DNA from: Caulobacteraceae bacterium
GTDB taxonomy: Bacteria > Pseudomonadota > Alphaproteobacteria > Caulobacterales > Caulobacteraceae
Assembly (NCBI GenBank): GCA_028291305.1
Contig: JAQGII010000308.1
Span: 1 to 9,355, forward strand
Direction: 5' to 3'
Length of the DNA: 9,355 nucleotides
Part shown: positions 4,844 through 9,355 of the stretch, piece by piece
How positions within the stretch are numbered: the first letter of the stretch is position 1
How the letters are laid out: each line of letters starts with the position of its first letter
Made by a program: the position numbers and the translations under genes
The notes under the pieces: model-generated
Told to the model about the DNA's origin: nothing
Databases searched by the model: none
What the model saw: only the letters and a program-made list of their open reading frames with translations

Positions 4844-6049
4844 ATGTATTTCCGCCCGGCCCGTGTCGTGTTCCTGATACTGCTCGGCCTGGCGGCCGCC
4901 TCCTGCGGCAAGGCGGAAAAGCCCGCGCCCCCCGCACCCACCGTGACGGTGGCGCAACCGCTGCAGAAGGACGTGGTCGACTGGGATGACTTCGTCGGCC
5001 GCTTCGAGGCGGTGGACCAGGTGGACATCCGCCCGCGCGTGTCCGGCTACCTGCAGAGCATCGGCTTCAGGGACGGCGAGGTGGTCCGCAAGGGCCAGGT
5101 CCTGTTCGTCATCGATCCGCGCCCCTACCAGGCGGCGGTCGACCAGGCCAGGGCCCAGGCGACCCGCGCCCAGGCCACCCTCGCCAACGCCAAGACGGCG
5201 CTCGACCGCGGCCAGGTGCTGCTGACCGCCCGCGCCATCAGCCAGGAGGAGTTCGACGTCCGCCAAGCGGCGCAGCGCCAGGCCGCCGCCGACCTGGCCG
5301 CGGCCCAGGCCAACGTGCGCAACGCCGAGCTGAATCTGGGCTTCACCCGCGTCGTCGCCCCGCTGTCCGGCCGGGCGTCCGACCGCCGCGTGGCCGTGGG
5401 CAACCTGGTCAACGCCGACGGCACCGTGCTGACCACGGTGGTCAGCCTCAACCCGATCCGCTTCGCCTTCGACGGCTCCGAAGCCCTCTACCTGAAGTAC
5501 CAGCGCGACAACCGCGGCGGCTCGCGTCGGTCCTCGCGCGATGCGTCCAACCCCGTGCTGATCCGGCTGCAGGACGAGCCGGAGTACCGCTGGAAGGGCC
5601 GGATGGACTTCGTGGACAACGCCCTCAACACCGGCTCCGGCACGATCCGTGGACGGGCGGTCGTCGACAACCCGGGCAACTTCCTCACGCCTGGCATGTT
5701 CGGCCACCTGCGGCTGCTGGGCTCGGCGCCCTACAGGGCCTTCCTGGTGCCCGACCAGGCGGTGATCGCCGACCAGACCAGCCAGATCGTCTACATCCTC
5801 GGCGACGACGGCATGGTCCGTCAGCAGACGGTCGATCCCGGCCCGGTGGTCGACGGCCTGCGGGTGGTGCGCGCGGGCCTCAAGCCCACCGACAAGGTGA
5901 TCATCGACGGGCTGCAGCGCGTGCGGCCGGGGGTGAAGGCCCTGGGCGCGCCGGGCAAGATCGTGCTGCAGCCGGCCAACCCCGCCGCCAACGGCCTCGC
6001 CTCGACCCCGCCCCCCGCCGCCTCGGCCACCGTCAGCGAAGCCCGTTAG
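4844..6049 (+). CDS. RND efflux periplasmic adaptor (membrane fusion lipoprotein, MexE/AcrA type)
   Basis: A 401-residue adaptor linking the inner-membrane pump to the outer-membrane channel. It starts with a lipoprotein signal: a hydrophobic stretch at 8-19 and AASC with Cys21 as the likely lipidated residue. Then come a first half-lipoyl segment (about 58-91, VDIRPRVSGYL and FRDGEVVRKGQVLFVIDPRPY), an Ala/Gln-rich alpha-hairpin coiled coil (about 93-160), the second half-lipoyl (about 163-200, LGFTRVVAPLSGRAS), a beta-barrel domain (about 203-292, with NPGNFLTPGMFG) and a membrane-proximal domain (about 295-375). A Pro/Ala-rich tail of about 25 residues follows. Length equals that of AcrA/MexE. 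The reading frame is open further upstream from a TTG at 4733, but the signal peptide and an AGG-type ribosome site (4837-4839) set the start at 4844. It is the first gene of the three-gene operon. Confidence 0.94.
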   Translation: MYFRPARVVFLILLGLAAASCGKAEKPAPPAPTVTVAQPLQKDVVDWDDFVGRFEAVDQVDIRPRVSGYLQSIGFRDGEVVRKGQVLFVIDPRPYQAAVDQARAQATRAQATLANAKTALDRGQVLLTARAISQEEFDVRQAAQRQAAADLAAAQANVRNAELNLGFTRVVAPLSGRASDRRVAVGNLVNADGTVLTTVVSLNPIRFAFDGSEALYLKYQRDNRGGSRRSSRDASNPVLIRLQDEPEYRWKGRMDFVDNALNTGSGTIRGRAVVDNPGNFLTPGMFGHLRLLGSAPYRAFLVPDQAVIADQTSQIVYILGDDGMVRQQTVDPGPVVDGLRVVRAGLKPTDKVIIDGLQRVRPGVKALGAPGKIVLQPANPAANGLASTPPPAASATVSEAR

Positions 6050-6058
6050 GCCGGGCCC

Positions 6059-9000
6059 GTGAAGATCGCCCACTTCTTCATCGACAGGCCCGTCTTCGCG
6101 GCGGTGATCTCGATCCTCATCACCATCATGGGGATCATCGCCTACCCGACCCTGCCGGTGGCCCAGTATCCCCAGGTGGCGCCTCCCACCGTGGTGGTCA
6201 GCGCCGTCTATGCCGGCGCTTCGGCGGAGACGCTGTCCGAGACCGTGGCCACGCCGATCGAGCAGCAGATCAACGGCGTGGAGGACATGCTCTACATGTC
6301 GTCCCAGTCGACCGGCGACGGACGCGTGTCGATCACCGTCACCTTCAAGCTCGGCGCCGACCTCGATAAGGCGCAGGTGCTGGTGCAGAACCGCGTGGCG
6401 GTGGCCACCCCCCGCCTGCCGCAGGCGGTGCGCGACACCGGCGTGACGGTGCGCAAGGCCTCGCCGGACTTCCTGCTGGCCGTGCAACTGTATTCGCCGA
6501 ACGGCCGCCAGAGCTACGCCTATGTCGCCAACTACGCCTCGCTGGAGGTGCGCGACCGCCTGCTGCGCATCGACGGCGTGGGCGACCTCAACCTGCGCGG
6601 GGCGCGCGACTACGCCATGCGGATCTGGATCGATCCGGACCGGGCCGCGGCGCGCGGCCTGACGGCGGGCGACATCACCGGCGCCCTGGCCAGCCACAAT
6701 GTGCAGGTCGCGGCCGGCGCGGTGGGCGCGGCGCCCTTCGCGGCCGGCGGCACGGCCTACCAGCTGAACGTCCAGGCGCTGGGCCGGCTGAGCACCCCGC
6801 AACAGTTCGCCGACATCATCGTCAAGCGCGACGTCGACGGCCGCATCACCCGCGTCAGCGACATCGCGCGGGTGGAGATGGGCGCCCAGGACTACACCTC
6901 CAACGCCTACATGAACGAGGTCCCGGCGGTGAACGTCGGCGTGCTGCAGCTGCCCGGCTCCAACGCCCTGCAGACCGCCGACGCCATCATCAAGACGATG
7001 CGGGAGATGAAGAAGGACTTCCCGCCGGGCATCGACTACCAGATCATCTACAACCCCACCGAATACATCCGCGCCTCGATCGGGGAGGTGCAGAAGACCC
7101 TGGCCATCGCCCTGGCGCTGGTGGTGCTGGTGATCGTGGTTTTCCTGCAGAGCTGGCGGGCGGCGGTGATCCCGGTCCTGGCTATCCCGATCTCGCTGAT
7201 CGGCACGGTGGCGGTGCTCAAGCTGTTCGGCTTCTCGCTCAACAACCTGACCCTGTTCGGCCTGGTCCTCTCCATCGGCATCGTGGTGGACGACGCCATC
7301 GTCGTGGTCGAGAACATCGAGCGGCACCTGCGCCAGGGCATGACGCCGCTGGAAGCGGCCCACACGACCATGGACGAGGTGGGCGGCGCCCTGATGGCCA
7401 TCGCCCTGGTCCTGGCGTCGGTGTTCGTCCCGGCGGCCTTCGTCACCGGCATCGCCGGCCAGTTCTATCGCCAGTTCGCCCTGACCATCGCCACCGCGAC
7501 CATCCTGTCGCTGACCGTGTCCCTAACCCTGTCGCCGGCCCTGGCGGCGCTGATCCTCAAGCCGCACGACGACCACGCCACGCCCAAGCGGCCGCTCGAC
7601 CGGGCGGTGAAGCGGTTCGGCATCGGGTTCAATCGCCGGTTCGACCAGCTCAGCGACGGCTACGGCCGCCTGACCCGCAGGTTGCTGGGCGTCGCCGGGC
7701 TGATGCTGGTGGCCTACCTGGGCTTGCTGGCCCTGACCGGCTGGCGGCTCCACGCGACCCCCGGCGGGTTCATCCCCGCCCTGGACCAGGGCAACTTCAT
7801 CGTCTCGGTGACGCTGCCGCCCGGAGCCTCGCTGGAACGCGCCGACCAGATCGCGCAACAGGTGCGCAAGGACCTCACCCAGACGCCCGGCGTCCTGGCG
7901 ACGGTGGTGGTGGTCGGCGCGGACGCCACCAGCAACACCCTGGCCTCCAACTCCATCCAGATCTTCGCCATCGAGGACCCCTTCTCGAAGCGGGCGGGCC
8001 AGAAGGGCCGGGACCTCTACAGCATCATGGACGACGTGCGCAGGCGCGAAGCCAGGAACATCCCCGGGGCGGACGTGCGCGTGATCCAGCAGCCGTCCGT
8101 GCGCGGCGTGGGCAGCGCCGGCGGCTTCAAGATGATCGTCGAGGACAAGGGCGGCCGCGGCCTCGTGGCCCTCGAGCAGGCGGCCAAGGCGGTCGCCGCC
8201 GAGGCCATCAAGACCGGCGCGGTGTCCAACGCCTTCGTCACCTTCAACAACAGCACGCCGCGCGTGTTCGCCGATATCGACCGCGACAAGGCCGAGGTCC
8301 TCGGCGTGCCCGACAGCAACGTCTTCGGGACCCTGCAGACCTATCTGGGCTCCAGCTACGTCAGCGACTTCAACTTCCTGGGCCATACCTTCCAGGTCCA
8401 GGCCCAGGCCGACGCCCCCTATCGCCAGGACGAGGCGGCGATCGCCCAGTTGCAGACCCGCGCCGCCAGCGGCCGGATGGTGCCCCTGGGATCGGTGGTC
8501 AACGTCCACCGCACCCTCGGCCCCTACCGCGTGCTGCGCTACAACCTCTACCCCTCCGCCGAGATCCAGGGTGACCCGGCGCCCGGCAAGTCCTCCGGCC
8601 AGGCCCTGCAGGCGATGGAGGAGACGGCCAACCGCGTCCTGCCCCAGGGCTTCGGCTGGGAGTGGACCGAACTGGCCTACCAGCAACAGCTCGCCGGCGG
8701 CTCCAGCGGCGGGGTGTTCGTGCTGGCGGTGGTGTTCGTCTTCCTGCTGCTGGCCGCGCTGTATGAGAGCGTGACCATGCCGCTGGCGGTCATCCTGATC
8801 GTGCCGATGTGCCTGCTGGCCGCCATTACCGGCGTCAACCTGATGGGTCTCGACAACAACATCCTGACCCAGATCGGCTTCATCGTCCTGATCGGCCTGG
8901 CCGCCAAGAACGCCATCCTGATCGTGGAGTTCGCCCGCCAGGGCGAGACGGAGAAGGGCCTGTCGCGCTGGGACGCGGCGATCGAGGCGGCGCGCACCCG

Positions 9001-9277
9001 CCTGCGCCCGATCCTGATGACCTCCTTCGCCTTCATCCTGGGCGTGGCGCCCCTGGCCTTCGCCAGCGGGGCGGGCGCCGAGATGCGCCAGGCGCTGGGC
9101 ACGGCGGTGTTCTTCGGCATGATCGGCGTGACCTTCTTCGGCCTGATCTTCACGCCGGTGTTCTACGTCCTGTGCCGCTCGATCTCCGACCGGCTGCCCA
9201 AGCCCAAGCCCCGGCCGCCCGAGGTCCCCACCACCGGCGGGGCGCCCCATGCCGCCGTCCTGGAGCCGGAAGGATGA
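6059..9277 (+). CDS. RND multidrug efflux permease, HAE1 family (MexF/AcrB type)
   Basis: A 1072-residue proton-driven inner-membrane pump that expels hydrophobic compounds through the adaptor and outer-membrane channel. It has the family layout: N-terminal FFIDRPVFA and TM1 (about 9-30), a large periplasmic porter loop (to about 340), TM2-TM6 (about 345-500), TM7 (about 542-562), a second periplasmic loop (to about 880), TM8-TM12 (about 883-1040) and a short Pro-rich cytosolic tail. The proton-relay residues are present: Asp411-Asp412 in GIVVDDAIVVVENIER (TM4), Lys950 in GLAAKNAILIVEFAR (TM10) and Thr988 in RPILMTSFAFILG (TM11), matching AcrB D407, D408, K940 and T978. The start is GTG at 6059, 9 bases after the adaptor stop, with only a weak TAGG site, suggesting translational coupling. 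The specific drug range cannot be read from sequence. Confidence 0.97.
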   Translation: MKIAHFFIDRPVFAAVISILITIMGIIAYPTLPVAQYPQVAPPTVVVSAVYAGASAETLSETVATPIEQQINGVEDMLYMSSQSTGDGRVSITVTFKLGADLDKAQVLVQNRVAVATPRLPQAVRDTGVTVRKASPDFLLAVQLYSPNGRQSYAYVANYASLEVRDRLLRIDGVGDLNLRGARDYAMRIWIDPDRAAARGLTAGDITGALASHNVQVAAGAVGAAPFAAGGTAYQLNVQALGRLSTPQQFADIIVKRDVDGRITRVSDIARVEMGAQDYTSNAYMNEVPAVNVGVLQLPGSNALQTADAIIKTMREMKKDFPPGIDYQIIYNPTEYIRASIGEVQKTLAIALALVVLVIVVFLQSWRAAVIPVLAIPISLIGTVAVLKLFGFSLNNLTLFGLVLSIGIVVDDAIVVVENIERHLRQGMTPLEAAHTTMDEVGGALMAIALVLASVFVPAAFVTGIAGQFYRQFALTIATATILSLTVSLTLSPALAALILKPHDDHATPKRPLDRAVKRFGIGFNRRFDQLSDGYGRLTRRLLGVAGLMLVAYLGLLALTGWRLHATPGGFIPALDQGNFIVSVTLPPGASLERADQIAQQVRKDLTQTPGVLATVVVVGADATSNTLASNSIQIFAIEDPFSKRAGQKGRDLYSIMDDVRRREARNIPGADVRVIQQPSVRGVGSAGGFKMIVEDKGGRGLVALEQAAKAVAAEAIKTGAVSNAFVTFNNSTPRVFADIDRDKAEVLGVPDSNVFGTLQTYLGSSYVSDFNFLGHTFQVQAQADAPYRQDEAAIAQLQTRAASGRMVPLGSVVNVHRTLGPYRVLRYNLYPSAEIQGDPAPGKSSGQALQAMEETANRVLPQGFGWEWTELAYQQQLAGGSSGGVFVLAVVFVFLLLAALYESVTMPLAVILIVPMCLLAAITGVNLMGLDNNILTQIGFIVLIGLAAKNAILIVEFARQGETEKGLSRWDAAIEAARTRLRPILMTSFAFILGVAPLAFASGAGAEMRQALGTAVFFGMIGVTFFGLIFTPVFYVLCRSISDRLPKPKPRPPEVPTTGGAPHAAVLEPEG

Positions 9278-9355
9278 GGCCCGCCGTGAAACCTCTCCTG
9301 ATGGCGGCGGCCCTGGCCCTCGCGGGCTGCGCGGTCGGCCCCGACTACACGCCCC
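9274..9355 (+). CDS. RND outer-membrane factor lipoprotein, NodT/OprM type (3' end missing)
   Basis: The first 27 codons of the third efflux gene, running off the right edge. It encodes a lipoprotein signal peptide ending in LALAGC (Cys19 lipidated), followed at once by AVGPDYTP; a Cys then VGPDY-P is the classic N-terminus of NodT/OprM-family outer-membrane channels. The ATG overlaps the pump stop (ATGA, 4 bases), with GGAG at 9262-9265 spaced 8 bases away. A GTG at 9286 preceded by GAGG is an alternative start that would still keep the lipobox. The context makes it the outer-membrane partner of the pump. Confidence 0.87.
   Translation, partial: MRPAVKPLLMAAALALAGCAVGPDYTP

Noticed and set aside
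4835..7363. Minus-strand open frame of 842 codons spanning adaptor and permease genes.
   Set aside because: It crosses two clear plus-strand genes and has low-complexity His/Asp/Gly composition; a GC-rich mirror frame.
7523..9250. Long minus-strand open frame of 575 codons opposite the efflux permease.
   Set aside because: It is rich in Gly, Arg, His, Asp and Gln with no recognisable domain, as expected for a frame mirroring a GC-rich gene; the plus-strand gene is a full-length RND pump.
1..9355. Search for CRISPR arrays, tRNA genes, insertion sequences, toxin-antitoxin pairs or phage defence genes.
   Set aside because: No regularly spaced repeats, tRNA-like cloverleaf, transposase motifs or defence domains were seen; the spacers are all under 200 bases.

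Overview
This is a GC-rich window (roughly 70% by eye) with the codon use, short spacers and alphaproteobacterial-style promoter elements (TTGACG / GCTANAWC type) of a Caulobacterales-like bacterium, perhaps Caulobacter or Phenylobacterium. The genus is an inference from protein style; nothing here fixes it. There are no tRNA or rRNA genes, insertion sequences, CRISPR arrays or integrase genes.

Layout. (1) Bases 1-882 carry the 3' part of a branched-chain 2-oxoacid dehydrogenase E1 beta gene. It faces a DUF1993 gene on the other strand (933-1439), with a strong two-way hairpin terminator between them. (2) Divergent from DUF1993 is an exported, methyltransferase-fold protein of the COG4798 type (1578-2342). 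A small W-P-I/APRDG protein follows (2509-2712), and its stop lies two bases from the stop of a convergent secreted alpha/beta-hydrolase (2715-3677, minus). (3) Divergent from the hydrolase is an HD-domain protein with a full H...HD...H...H...D metal-ligand set (3839-4651), closed by an intrinsic terminator. (4) The right half is a tripartite RND efflux operon: lipoprotein periplasmic adaptor (4844-6049), 1072-residue HAE1-type inner-membrane pump (6059-9277), and the first 27 codons of a NodT/OprM-type outer-membrane lipoprotein that runs off the window. The three genes are tightly coupled (9-base gap, then 4-base ATGA overlap).

How they work together. The efflux genes encode one machine spanning both membranes. 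The others look like independent housekeeping or accessory genes. The main unexplained structure is in the intergenic regions. The promoter region of the pump and the spacer between hydrolase and HD protein each hold a perfect 18-bp palindrome with the same core, GTTG-N6-CAAC. The pump copy covers the likely -35 element, so one repressor may control both loci. No regulator gene is present in the window. I see no clearly new multi-gene system; the leads worth checking are this shared palindrome, the diiron-type HD protein and the exported methyltransferase-like protein.
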